Assembly (NCBI GenBank): GCA_009377645.1
Contig: WHTQ01000038.1
Coordinates: 1-38,869 of the forward strand
Source of the DNA: Micromonosporaceae bacterium
GTDB taxonomy: Bacteria > Actinomycetota > Actinomycetes > Mycobacteriales > Micromonosporaceae
DNA: 38,869 nt
Reading direction: 5' to 3'
Shown: positions 10,465-18,177 of the stretch, in pieces
Layout of the letters: each line of letters opens with the position of its first letter
Position numbering within the stretch: position 1 is the first letter of the stretch
The notes under the pieces: model-generated
Seen by the model: the letters and a program-made list of their open reading frames with translations, nothing else
Database searches by the model: none
Told to the model about the DNA's origin: nothing
Translations under genes and position numbers: made by a program

Positions 10465-11435
10465 CGGCGGCCAGCCGGGCGGTCGCCGGGGCGGCGCGGG
10501 CGCAGCGGGTAGCCGTACGCGGCCAGCAGCGGGGCGCAGACCGCACCGACCAGCCAGCGGTGTCGGGGCGGCAGGTCGGCGTACCAGGCGTCGTCGCGGC
10601 GAACCGGCACCGTGCCGACCGTGAACCGCATCGGGTTGCCGGCGGCGCTGTGCGATCGGCCGAGCGAGACCCGGGCCGGCTCGTCCGGCCCGGCCGGCTC
10701 CAGGAACGCCAGGTCGGCGGCGGACAGGTCGCCCAGCCCGGCGAACCGGGCGAGCTCGCGAACCGCCCCGGCCGGATCGGCCACGAACCGCTCGTACCGC
10801 AGCCGGTGCACCGGCACCCCGCGCCAGGACAGCAGGCCCAGCGCCGCGTTCTGCGCGTTCCACAGCAACGCGCTGTGACCGGGGCGGTAGCGGGTCATCT
10901 CCACGCCCCGGCTCTCCGGCCGGATCACCCGGCGGGTCCAGGAGTGGGCGACCGCGCGCGGGTCCCGGACCATCTGCACCACCCGCAGGTCCACCGCCGC
11001 CGAGTGCCGCAGGCACCAGGCCAGCGCACCGTGCTTCGACGAGTCGACCACCAGCCGCGCCCCGGCCACCCGGGCCGCCGCGGCGTAGACCCGCCGGTAG
11101 TAGCCGGCGTACTCGGCGATCTCGGAGCCGCTCCGCCGGTCCGCCGCCGCCAGCCGGGGTACGTGCCGGGTCCGCTCGACCCGGTGCCGCAGCCGCAGCA
11201 CCCGCGCGACGTCGAGCCGGTGCCAACCGCCGAACGCCTGCTCACCGACCTCCCGCCAGAACCGGCACCGGCGGAACGGTTCGCCGCAGCCGCAGCGCTC
11301 GCCATCGCGCAGGTCGCGCTGCCACAGGTGGACCACCTCGCCCAGGGCGACCACGCCCGGCAGCTCACCCAGCACCCGCTCGACCAGGGTGGTACCGCTG
11401 CGGCCGAGGCCACCGAGGAAGAGTACGCGTGTCAC
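10461..11435 (-). CDS. PAPS-dependent sulfotransferase (family 1/3-like)
   Basis: A 324-residue protein beginning MTRVLFLGGLGRSGTTLVER, whose GRSGTT loop at about 11-16 is the 5'-phosphosulfate-binding P-loop of PAPS sulfotransferases. VQMVRDPRAVAHSW around residues 150-163 matches the 3'-phosphate-binding motif. CGCGEPFRRCRFW near residue 50 suggests a small Cys cluster. GTG 11435 is the start. It is the first gene of a two-gene unit with the GT2 glycosyltransferase (4-bp overlap) and is divergent from the WecB/TagA/CpsF gene. Likely role: adding sulfate to a sugar of the polysaccharide made by this locus; the exact acceptor is unknown. Confidence 0.85.
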   Translation of the reverse strand: MTRVLFLGGLGRSGTTLVERVLGELPGVVALGEVVHLWQRDLRDGERCGCGEPFRRCRFWREVGEQAFGGWHRLDVARVLRLRHRVERTRHVPRLAAADRRSGSEIAEYAGYYRRVYAAAARVAGARLVVDSSKHGALAWCLRHSAAVDLRVVQMVRDPRAVAHSWTRRVIRPESRGVEMTRYRPGHSALLWNAQNAALGLLSWRGVPVHRLRYERFVADPAGAVRELARFAGLGDLSAADLAFLEPAGPDEPARVSLGRSHSAAGNPMRFTVGTVPVRRDDAWYADLPPRHRWLVGAVCAPLLAAYGYPLRPRRPGDRPAGRR

Positions 11436-11472
11436 ATGTGCTTTAACGACGTTCTCGTCCTCGTTGGCACTG

Positions 11473-11478
11473 TATTGT
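11473..11478 (+). promoter_or_regulatory. -10 box, leaderless promoter of the WecB/TagA/CpsF gene
   Basis: TATTGT is followed by 8 nt and GTG 11487. The 51-bp gap is shared with the divergent sulfotransferase gene. Confidence 0.4.
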
Positions 11479-11486
11479 CCTGATCC

Positions 11487-12497
11487 GTGACGTTAGGTGG
11501 TACGCGGAGTCGGCGGGTCCCGGTCGGTGGCGTCGACCTCGACCCGGTCACCGAGGCGGCGGTGGTGGAGACGGTCTGCGGGGCTCTGGAGCGGGGCGAG
11601 GGCGGCCGGATCGTCACGCCGAACGTGGATATCCTGCGGCTGGCCCGGACCGACCCGGCGGTACGCGGCCACCTCGCCGACGCCACCCTGGTGGTCGCGG
11701 ACGGGATGCCGTTGCTGTGGGCGGCCGGGCTGGCGGGAACCCCGCTACCGGAGCGGGTGCCCGGCTCCAGCCTGATCTGGTCGCTGTCCTACCACCTGGG
11801 TCGGGCGGGGCGGTCGGTCTACCTGCTCGGCGGGCAGCCGGGACCGACCCCGGGCGGCCGGCGGGCGGCCGCCGTCCTCGCCGCCGCCTGCCCGGGCCTG
11901 CGGGTGGCCGGCACGGCTTCGCCGCGGTACGGGTTCGAGGCGGACTCGGGTGCGTGGGCCGGGGTCTGTGCCGGGGTGATCGAGGCGAAGCCGGACCTGG
12001 TCCTGGTCGGACTCGGGTTCCCGAAGCAGGAACGGCTGATCGACGCGCTGCGGCCGGACCTGCCGCTGAGCTGGTTCCTCGGTTGCGGAGCGGCGATCGA
12101 CTTCGTGGCCGGCGACCAGGTCCGGGCACCGGGGTGGCTGCAGCGGGTCGGGCTGGAGTGGGCCTGGCGGCTGGCCGGGGACCCGCGCCGGCTGGCGGGT
12201 CGCTACCTGCGCCGGGACGCCCCGTACGCGCTGCGGCTGCTCGCGACGGCGGCGGCCCGGCGGTCACGCCCGACCGGCCGTGCCGCCCTCGCCCGTGGGG
12301 GACTGGGTCCGGCGGGCGACGTAGAGGACGTTGACCGCCCACCGGCTCAACCACGGGACCCGGCTCGCCAGGCTGTCGACCACCTGGGCGACCCGCCGAA
12401 TCCCGCGCCGGCTGTACCACCCGCGGGTGAGCAGCGCGAACCCGCGCCGCTCGATGACCCGGAACCCGTGCCGGGCAAGCAACCCGGCCACCTGTGA
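11487..12497 (+). CDS. WecB/TagA/CpsF-family glycosyltransferase (GT26), with unusual C-terminal extension
   Basis: Residues 1-~250 are a GT26 domain: RIVTPNVDILRLAR, VVADGMPLLWAAGLAG, SVYLLGGQPG and the hallmark LVGLGFPKQERLID. These enzymes add a ManNAc-type sugar to undecaprenyl-diphosphate-linked intermediates, early in glycan assembly. After RYLRRDAPYALRLLATAAAR a further ~85 residues of Pro-rich, low-complexity sequence follow; this part is antisense to the end of the methyltransferase gene (234-bp overlap) and is not typical of the family. It may be a read-through tail caused by a lost stop or frameshift. It is the only plus-strand gene in this stretch of the polysaccharide locus. Confidence 0.85.
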   Translation: MTLGGTRSRRVPVGGVDLDPVTEAAVVETVCGALERGEGGRIVTPNVDILRLARTDPAVRGHLADATLVVADGMPLLWAAGLAGTPLPERVPGSSLIWSLSYHLGRAGRSVYLLGGQPGPTPGGRRAAAVLAAACPGLRVAGTASPRYGFEADSGAWAGVCAGVIEAKPDLVLVGLGFPKQERLIDALRPDLPLSWFLGCGAAIDFVAGDQVRAPGWLQRVGLEWAWRLAGDPRRLAGRYLRRDAPYALRLLATAAARRSRPTGRAALARGGLGPAGDVEDVDRPPAQPRDPARQAVDHLGDPPNPAPAVPPAGEQREPAPLDDPEPVPGKQPGHL

Positions 12498-13043
12498 GTG
12501 GAGCAGCTCGTCGAACCACGGCACGCCGGCGTGCCGCCGATGCCGCAGGTGCCGCAGCGAGCTGCGGTTGCCGTGGTTCTCCACCACCAGCAACCCGGAC
12601 TCCCAGTGCGGCAGGATCCGGGCGGCGAACGCGATCGCACGGTCGCGTGTGGACTCGTCCGCGTTGAGGAGAGTGCGGAAAACCGTCACGATGACAGGTC
12701 CGGTCGACGGCACCGGCTCCGGAACCGGGCCGGCCGGGTCGACCCGGTGCAGTGAGGCGTACGCGCCGACCTGGGCCGCCTTGGCGAGCATGGCCTCGGA
12801 GCTGTCGTACCCGTGCGCGGCGCGGACGAGTCCATGGAGGATCCGGATCGCCCGACCGGTGCCGCAGGCGAAGTCGTGCTGCACCGGACGCCGCACCAGG
12901 AACGACCGCCTCACCAGGTCGCGAAGGTAGCGGCGCTGTCGCTGGTTCACGGCGGTGGCGTAGGTGTCGGGGGCGTACACCTGGTGCTGGTACTTGTCCA
13001 CCACTGCTGGGTCCTGAAAGACCTCGGGATAGTCACTGCGCAT
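12264..13043 (-). CDS. Class I SAM-dependent methyltransferase
   Basis: A 259-residue protein. HDFACGTGRAIRIL (about 57-70) is the SAM-binding motif I, and GYDSSEAMLAKA follows as motif II. The C-terminal half contains SGLLVVENHGNRSSLRHL and a basic ending. ATG 13043 overlaps the flippase stop by 11 bp, so it closes the minus-strand polysaccharide operon. It probably methylates a sugar of the repeat unit or chain end, by context only. Its last 234 bp are antisense to the extension of the GT26 gene. Confidence 0.85.
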   Translation of the reverse strand: MRSDYPEVFQDPAVVDKYQHQVYAPDTYATAVNQRQRRYLRDLVRRSFLVRRPVQHDFACGTGRAIRILHGLVRAAHGYDSSEAMLAKAAQVGAYASLHRVDPAGPVPEPVPSTGPVIVTVFRTLLNADESTRDRAIAFAARILPHWESGLLVVENHGNRSSLRHLRHRRHAGVPWFDELLHSQVAGLLARHGFRVIERRGFALLTRGWYSRRGIRRVAQVVDSLASRVPWLSRWAVNVLYVARRTQSPTGEGGTAGRA

Positions 13044-14670
13044 ACTGGCCTCCTCGCTGGTTCCGGGAACGCATCAAGACGATCGTGGTAAGGGCGGTGA
13101 GAGCGAGCGGCCGGCGCAGCCGCCACGCCCCGACCGCGTACGCGATGACGGCTGCGGCGACGCTGCCGGCCAGGGCGACCGGTCCGGTGCCGGCGACGGT
13201 GGTCACCAGTGCCGGGAGCGCTCCGAAGCAGCCGGCCGCCAGCCCGGCGGCGGCCAGCGTGCCGGCGCCGAACGGGTGCACCCGCAACGCGTACGCCACC
13301 TGCGCCAGCGGCAGCAGATTGTTCACGGCCACCGCCGCGGCCAGACCGATCGCGGCCCCGATCGCGCCGTGCCGCGGGATCAGGGCCAGGTCGATGCCGA
13401 CCATGGCTACCAGCGCGAGGCAGACGTTGAGCAGGTTCCAGCTGGTGCGGCCGGCCATCGCGAGCAGCATGTCGACCACACCGCAGGCGGTCGCCAGCAG
13501 CATCGCAGTGGCGAGCACCGCGACGATCGTTGCGCCGGTCTGATAGGCGGCCCCGAAGAGTCCAAGGTAGAACGTGGCGAAACTGCCGACCAGGAGGTAG
13601 AGCGGCCAGGTGGTGAGCACCAGCCAGCCGGTCGCCGTCCGGTAGAGGGCGCCGGCGCCGGCCGTGTCACCGGCGTCCAGCCGCTCGGCCAGCCGGGGCT
13701 GGATCGCGTGACCCACCGCCTGACTGGCGAACTGGCCGAGGATCACGAACCGGCCGGCGACGGTGTAGATCGCGGCGGCGGCCGGGCCGGCCAGAGCCGC
13801 GACCAGCAGGATGTCGAGGCGCTGCAACGCCTGCTGCAGCACGCTGGCGACCGCCCGGGGGGCGGTGAACCGCCAGAACGGACCGGCCACGGCGCGGAGC
13901 GCCGACCGGGACGGCGGGTCGGTAAGCTCGGGGCCGACCGCCCAGGTGACGTATCCGGCGAGCAGCAGGACCGGCAGGTACGGGGCCGCCCAGGCCACCG
14001 GCCAGGCTACCGGCGGGACGGTGACCGACAGTGCTGCGACGGCGAGCGCGGCGATCCCGAACAGCTGCAACCCGGGGCGCAGGACCTTGTCGAGGGTCAC
14101 GGTGGGGCGCATCCGCCGGTGTCCGCGGGTGGCCGCCAGCAACGCGTCGGCGAGCGCGGCCGCCGGGAGGAACCCGGCCAGCGCGCGGAGCGTGCCGGTG
14201 GTCGCCCCCGCCGCCGTGCCGGCCGGGTCCGGGTGGGGGCCGGTCGTCAGGCCGGCCAGCCACGGCGCGGCCAGCCACAGCGCCACCGCCAGCCCGACCG
14301 CGATCACGGCCACCGGAACCGTGCCCGCCCACAGGGTCGCCCCGGCCAGGTCTGCCCGGCCCCGAGCGCGGAGCCGGGCGATCCAGAACACCAACCCGGT
14401 CGGCGTACCCAGCCGTGCCACACCCGTTACCAGCGTGAAGGTCGCCACCGCGGCGAACAGGACTCCGGCGGCGGCCGGCCCCAGGCTGCGGGCGACCAGC
14501 CAGGCCACGCCGAGCCCGGCCACGCCGGCGAACCCGGCCCCGGCCAGGTTGGCCAGCCCGCCCCGGGCCACCGCCGCAGTGTCGTCGGGCACCCGGCGTT
14601 CGACGGTCGTCCCGAGCCGATCATGGACGTCCAGCGCCGACCCGCCGGCGACACGCCCAGGAAACTCCAT
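13033..14670 (-). CDS. Wzx-like polysaccharide flippase (MOP superfamily)
   Basis: A ~545-residue membrane protein with about 13-14 hydrophobic segments spread over its length, the pattern of oligosaccharide/polysaccharide flippases that move lipid-linked repeat units across the membrane. GLANLAGAGFAGVAGLGVAWL begins the first membrane helix, and ALQRLDILLVAALAGPAAAA is a typical mid-protein segment. The start is uncertain: ATG 14670 lies inside an intergenic repeat that also supplies the stop of the upstream gene, and the first ~26 residues (MEFPGRVAGG...) are translated repeat. TTG 14676 or GTG 14592 (VPDDTAAVARGG) are alternatives, the latter excluding the repeat. Confidence 0.85.
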   Translation of the reverse strand: MEFPGRVAGGSALDVHDRLGTTVERRVPDDTAAVARGGLANLAGAGFAGVAGLGVAWLVARSLGPAAAGVLFAAVATFTLVTGVARLGTPTGLVFWIARLRARGRADLAGATLWAGTVPVAVIAVGLAVALWLAAPWLAGLTTGPHPDPAGTAAGATTGTLRALAGFLPAAALADALLAATRGHRRMRPTVTLDKVLRPGLQLFGIAALAVAALSVTVPPVAWPVAWAAPYLPVLLLAGYVTWAVGPELTDPPSRSALRAVAGPFWRFTAPRAVASVLQQALQRLDILLVAALAGPAAAAIYTVAGRFVILGQFASQAVGHAIQPRLAERLDAGDTAGAGALYRTATGWLVLTTWPLYLLVGSFATFYLGLFGAAYQTGATIVAVLATAMLLATACGVVDMLLAMAGRTSWNLLNVCLALVAMVGIDLALIPRHGAIGAAIGLAAAVAVNNLLPLAQVAYALRVHPFGAGTLAAAGLAAGCFGALPALVTTVAGTGPVALAGSVAAAVIAYAVGAWRLRRPLALTALTTIVLMRSRNQRGGQYAQ

Positions 14671-14677
14671 GATCAAC
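14619..14677. repeat. Intergenic inverted repeat, copy 2
   Basis: Arms GATCATGGA (14619-14627) and TCCATGATC (14666-14674) enclose a CGCCGGCGACACGCCC block shared with copy 1, followed by AGGAAACTCCATGATCAA, which is nearly identical in copy 3. On the minus strand it contains the sulfotransferase TGA (14675-14673) and the likely flippase ATG (14670). Confidence 0.75.
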
Positions 14678-15572
14678 CCTGGTTAGGGGACCAGGCGGGG
14701 GGGTGGCCGAGCCAGCCGGCCAGGGCGGCGTCGAACGGCTGGTAGTGGGCGGTCAGGTCCCGCCGCACCCGGTCCGGCATCGGCGGGCGGGGGCGGGCGT
14801 TGTGGCGGGCGAGCTCGGGGTAGCCGAGGTGGGGCAGGCCGAGGAAGGCGAGCACCCGGTCGAAGACCGGCTGGGGGTTCGTGAACAGGTGCGCGGACTC
14901 GAGGACCAGGAGCTGGGTGGGGGGGAGGTGGGCGGCGAGGCGGTCGAGGTAGCGGGCGTACTCGCCGCGGGCGCGGTAGGTGTGGTGCTGGTGGGCGAAG
15001 CTGCGGTAGCCGGGGTCGGCGTGCATCCGCTCGGCCTGCCCGCGCAGCCGGGCCGGCTCCAGCGCCAGCGCCCGCCCGAAGCTGGGCTCAGACTCGTAGC
15101 CACGTGCCAGCTCGTGCGCGTGGTGCGAGTGGGCGCGGGCCACCGGGTCCCGGACCAGCACGATCACCCGGATCTGCGGGAGGTCACGGGCGATCCGGGC
15201 GATCGCGTGCGGATGGTAGAGATAGTACGGGCTGGACTCGAACGCCAGTGGAGTTACCCCGAGCCGGTCCGCCAACCGGTCAGCGGTGCGCTGCAGCGGG
15301 AAGTGGCCACGATACCAGCGGTGGCCGTGATGGTAGCCGGTGTCGAAGTAGTGCACTCCCTTGTGGAGGATCGGCTTGAGGATGGCGGGATGGCCGGCGA
15401 GCGCCCGGTAGAGCGAGGTGGTGCCGCACCGCTGGCCGCCGCACAGCAGGAAGGACGGGAGGACCCGCCCTCCGGCGGTGAGCCGGCCGTACGACCGGGA
15501 ACCGAGATGGACGATCCGCTTGACGGCGCCGGGGACCGGGACCGGGATCGGGGTTCGGGTAGCGGTGATCAT
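14673..15572 (-). CDS. Sulfotransferase, heparan-sulfate-type (Sulfotransfer_1-like)
   Basis: A 299-residue PAPS-dependent sulfotransferase. GGQRCGTTS at 45-53 is the 5'-phosphosulfate loop, and VLVRDPVARAHSHHAHE (about 138-154) the 3'-phosphate motif. Between them KGVHYFDTGYHHGHRWYRGH resembles the K-x-x-H-[YF]-F-D substrate-contact region of glycosaminoglycan sulfotransferases. The start ATG 15572 overlaps the phosphotransferase stop (ATGA). It sits inside the Wzz-Wzy-Wzx operon, which argues that the product is a sulfated polysaccharide; acceptor and position of sulfation are unknown. Confidence 0.87.
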   Translation of the reverse strand: MITATRTPIPVPVPGAVKRIVHLGSRSYGRLTAGGRVLPSFLLCGGQRCGTTSLYRALAGHPAILKPILHKGVHYFDTGYHHGHRWYRGHFPLQRTADRLADRLGVTPLAFESSPYYLYHPHAIARIARDLPQIRVIVLVRDPVARAHSHHAHELARGYESEPSFGRALALEPARLRGQAERMHADPGYRSFAHQHHTYRARGEYARYLDRLAAHLPPTQLLVLESAHLFTNPQPVFDRVLAFLGLPHLGYPELARHNARPRPPMPDRVRRDLTAHYQPFDAALAGWLGHPPAWSPNQG

Positions 15573-16777
15573 GAGAGCTCCTGGAGTCGTGCCACCAGCA
15601 CCGGCAGCAGCCAGGTGCCGAGTACGCCGAGCCGGGCACCGGCGGCCGCCTGCCGGTCGGTCAGGTAGCGCGCCGCCAGGTCGACCAGGTAGAGCAGCGC
15701 CGTGATCTCGCGGGCGGCGGGCGGGACGGCGAACGGAGCGAGCAGCCGGCCGGCGGCGTCCAGGGTGGCGCGGACGGCTGCGGCGGCGTCCGGCCCCGCG
15801 GCGAGCTGCCGCTGCAGGTGATAGTGGACGGCGTCGAAGCCGACCGGAACGTCCATCGTGAACCGCTCCCAGTCCCACAGCAGCACGGTGCCCGGCAGGG
15901 TCGCCATGTTCCACGGTGACCAGTCGCCGTGCCAGGCACCATAGGGCAGCTCCACGCGACCGGACCGGGACAGCAGGGTGGCGGTGGCGGCGGCCAGCGT
16001 GCGCCCCTCCGGCTGGTCGGTCACCGCGGTGACCCGCTCCTGGAGGCGTTGCCAGTAGCTGCTGGTCGCGAGCGGGCCGGTGCCGGTCCCGCGGCACTCG
16101 GCCACCTCTCGCATGGCCAGCGCCAACCGTTCCGGGGCCAGCGCCGCCCGCGGCCGCCACACCGGCAACGCCGACTGGACCAGCAGCCGGTGCTCACCCC
16201 ACTGACCGGCGTGCCACACCCTGGGTACCGTCACCTGGCGCAGCCGCAGGGGGGACAGGGCGGTCAGCGCCGCCGTCTCGGCCCGCACCAGCCGGCTGGT
16301 AAGGCTGGTGGTGCCCAGCTTCGCGAACCCGACCAGGGCACCGGTCGGGTCCAGCAGCTGCAGCACCGGCTTCCGGTTGGCCCGGGCGGGTCCGACGTGG
16401 ATCGCCAGCGCGATCGGGGACCCGAACAGCTCCCGCAGGTATGACTCCAGCGAGCCCGCGGTCTGGACCCGGACCCGGTCCAGCAGCGGCAGCCGGGCGG
16501 CTCCGGTGCGCAGGGCGACCGCAGCGAGCTGGCGGACCGCCCTGGCCCGCCCGGACCGGGGCTCGGTAGCGTGCCGCACCGCCGCGGCGGCGGCCCGCCC
16601 GGTCCGGGGTCCGGCCGGGACCAGCAGGCGGGGGCGGCGGGCGGTCGGCAGGACCAGATACTCCGTGTCTCCGGCTCCGGCCGGGTAGAGCGTGCCGAGC
16701 AGGTCCCGTAGGTAGGCGGTGCGCAGCCGCGCGTCCTGGGTGGACAGGCGCGGTGGTGCGGTCGGCAGCGGGCTCAT
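15569..16777 (-). CDS. Protein-kinase-fold phosphotransferase (APH-like)
   Basis: A 402-residue soluble protein. The C-terminal half has the catalytic loop GAWHGDWSPWNM (about residues 280-291; Asp and Asn of HxDxxxxN) and LLWDWERF, the metal-binding Asp segment, as in aminoglycoside/choline-kinase-like enzymes. The N-terminal ~170 residues are less familiar; FAKLGTTSLTSRLVRAE at about 165-180 could supply the ATP-binding lysine and glutamate. The gene overlaps both neighbours by ATGA (15569-15572 and 16774-16777), so it belongs to the polysaccharide operon. It may phosphorylate a sugar or lipid intermediate; resistance to an aminoglycoside is unlikely in this setting. Confidence 0.78.
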   Translation of the reverse strand: MSPLPTAPPRLSTQDARLRTAYLRDLLGTLYPAGAGDTEYLVLPTARRPRLLVPAGPRTGRAAAAAVRHATEPRSGRARAVRQLAAVALRTGAARLPLLDRVRVQTAGSLESYLRELFGSPIALAIHVGPARANRKPVLQLLDPTGALVGFAKLGTTSLTSRLVRAETAALTALSPLRLRQVTVPRVWHAGQWGEHRLLVQSALPVWRPRAALAPERLALAMREVAECRGTGTGPLATSSYWQRLQERVTAVTDQPEGRTLAAATATLLSRSGRVELPYGAWHGDWSPWNMATLPGTVLLWDWERFTMDVPVGFDAVHYHLQRQLAAGPDAAAAVRATLDAAGRLLAPFAVPPAAREITALLYLVDLAARYLTDRQAAAGARLGVLGTWLLPVLVARLQELS

Positions 16778-18177
16778 GCCACCGCCCTCCGGACTGGCGG
16801 CGGCTCGGTGGCTTCCCGGTCGGTGGCTTCCCGGTCGGCGGCGGCGGCGTTGCGCCACAGCAGCGCGTACCCCAGCATCAGGAACGCCAGCGGCGTGACC
16901 AGTGCGTTGTACCAGAGCATCGACGCGAACGAGCTGGCGATGGCGGCCCCACCGGCCAGCCCGACCGGGCTGTGGTCCCGGCGGAACCGCCACAGGCCGT
17001 ACCCGAAGAAGCCCAGGTATGCCGCTGTGCCGAGGATGCCGTGCGCGAACAGCAGCTGCCAGAGCTGGCCGTTGCCGCCGATCGTGAAGCCGCCGCACCG
17101 CTGGCAGTCCGGAGTCGGTCCGATCGCGATTGAGTGCCGGCCGCCGAGCGTGCTGCGGGTCGACCCGAACCCGATCACCGGGGACTCGACCATCCCGGTC
17201 GTCGCCTGCTGCGCCAGGTAGGCCCGGATGCCGTCGGAGTGTCCCTGGTCCAGCCGCTGCCGCACCACATCGCCGAGCGGGCTGGCCGCGAGCGTCCCGG
17301 CCAGCACGGCCGCCACCCCGGCCGCCGCCAGCAACCCGACGAGCCGCCCGCGCAACGCCAGCCGGACCGCCACCCAGACCGCCACCACCGCCAGCCCCAT
17401 CCACAGTCCACGGTTGAGTGAGTGCACCGCCGGCACCACCGCGACAGCCAGCACCGCCAGCGCCGCGATCCGGACCGGGCGGCGGGCACCGTAGCCCCAG
17501 ACCGCGGCGACCAGCCACCCCACCAGCAGCAGGAAGTTGTTCCCCCAGGTGTTGGTGTAGCCCCAGGGAGCGGCCGGGCGGGAGACGGTCCCGCCGCCCA
17601 CGTCCATCACCTGTGCCGCGTACGGCCGCACCAGCGACTCGACGAACCCGTTGCCGCGCAGCTCCGGCGGCAGCAGCAGCTCCACCGGGGAGGTGATGGC
17701 CGCCTGGCCGGCGAACGTCCCGACCAGTCCACCAGCGACGGTCACGACGAACAGCCACGCCAGCAGTGCGACCAACCGCCGGCGCGGTAGCTCGTCCTCG
17801 CGCAGGTTGCCGGCGTAGAGCAGCAGCACGGTCAGGGAAAGGTAGCCGCCGACCCGGAACCCGGCGCCGGCCAGCCGGTCGGTGCCGCTGCCGGCGAGCG
17901 TGCCGGCCGGGCTGGTGTCCAGCACCGCCAGCCCGAGCAGCACCACCGCCAGAAAGACCAGCCACAGTGGAAACCCGGGTGGTACGCGGACCCGGCGGCC
18001 CGACCGGTGCTGGCGGGCCAGGATGACCGCCATCGGCAGGGCGGCGATCGGGAAGATCAGGACACCGAGACCGAGCACCCACCAGAGTGGGTAGAGCAGG
18101 AGCAGGCCGGTCACCGGCCAGCCGGCCGGGAGCGGCAGCAGCCGGGTGGCCCGGTGGGTCATCGGTGTGAGGGTCAC
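16774..18177 (-). CDS. O-antigen ligase/polymerase-like membrane protein (Wzy-type)
   Basis: A 467-residue protein with about 10-12 membrane segments and a large external loop. The loop and following helix contain SLNRGLWMGLAVVAVWVAVR and VIGFGSTRSTLGGRHSIAIG, then GGNGQLWQLLFAHGILG, which match the Wzy_C/O-antigen-ligase pattern. Wzy polymerises lipid-linked repeat units on the outer face of the membrane. GTG 18177 overlaps the Wzz gene stop (GTGA). Order wzz-wzy-phosphotransferase-sulfotransferase-wzx is consistent with one transcript. Whether it acts as polymerase or ligase cannot be told from sequence alone. Confidence 0.82.
   Translation of the reverse strand: MTLTPMTHRATRLLPLPAGWPVTGLLLLYPLWWVLGLGVLIFPIAALPMAVILARQHRSGRRVRVPPGFPLWLVFLAVVLLGLAVLDTSPAGTLAGSGTDRLAGAGFRVGGYLSLTVLLLYAGNLREDELPRRRLVALLAWLFVVTVAGGLVGTFAGQAAITSPVELLLPPELRGNGFVESLVRPYAAQVMDVGGGTVSRPAAPWGYTNTWGNNFLLLVGWLVAAVWGYGARRPVRIAALAVLAVAVVPAVHSLNRGLWMGLAVVAVWVAVRLALRGRLVGLLAAAGVAAVLAGTLAASPLGDVVRQRLDQGHSDGIRAYLAQQATTGMVESPVIGFGSTRSTLGGRHSIAIGPTPDCQRCGGFTIGGNGQLWQLLFAHGILGTAAYLGFFGYGLWRFRRDHSPVGLAGGAAIASSFASMLWYNALVTPLAFLMLGYALLWRNAAAADREATDREATEPPPVRRAVA

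Noticed and set aside
8669-11226. Long minus-strand frames extending the GT2 gene upstream or opposite pruA
   Set aside because: The GT-A fold starts at VGVVIATRDRP and the upstream part is a shadow of the sulfotransferase or pruA.
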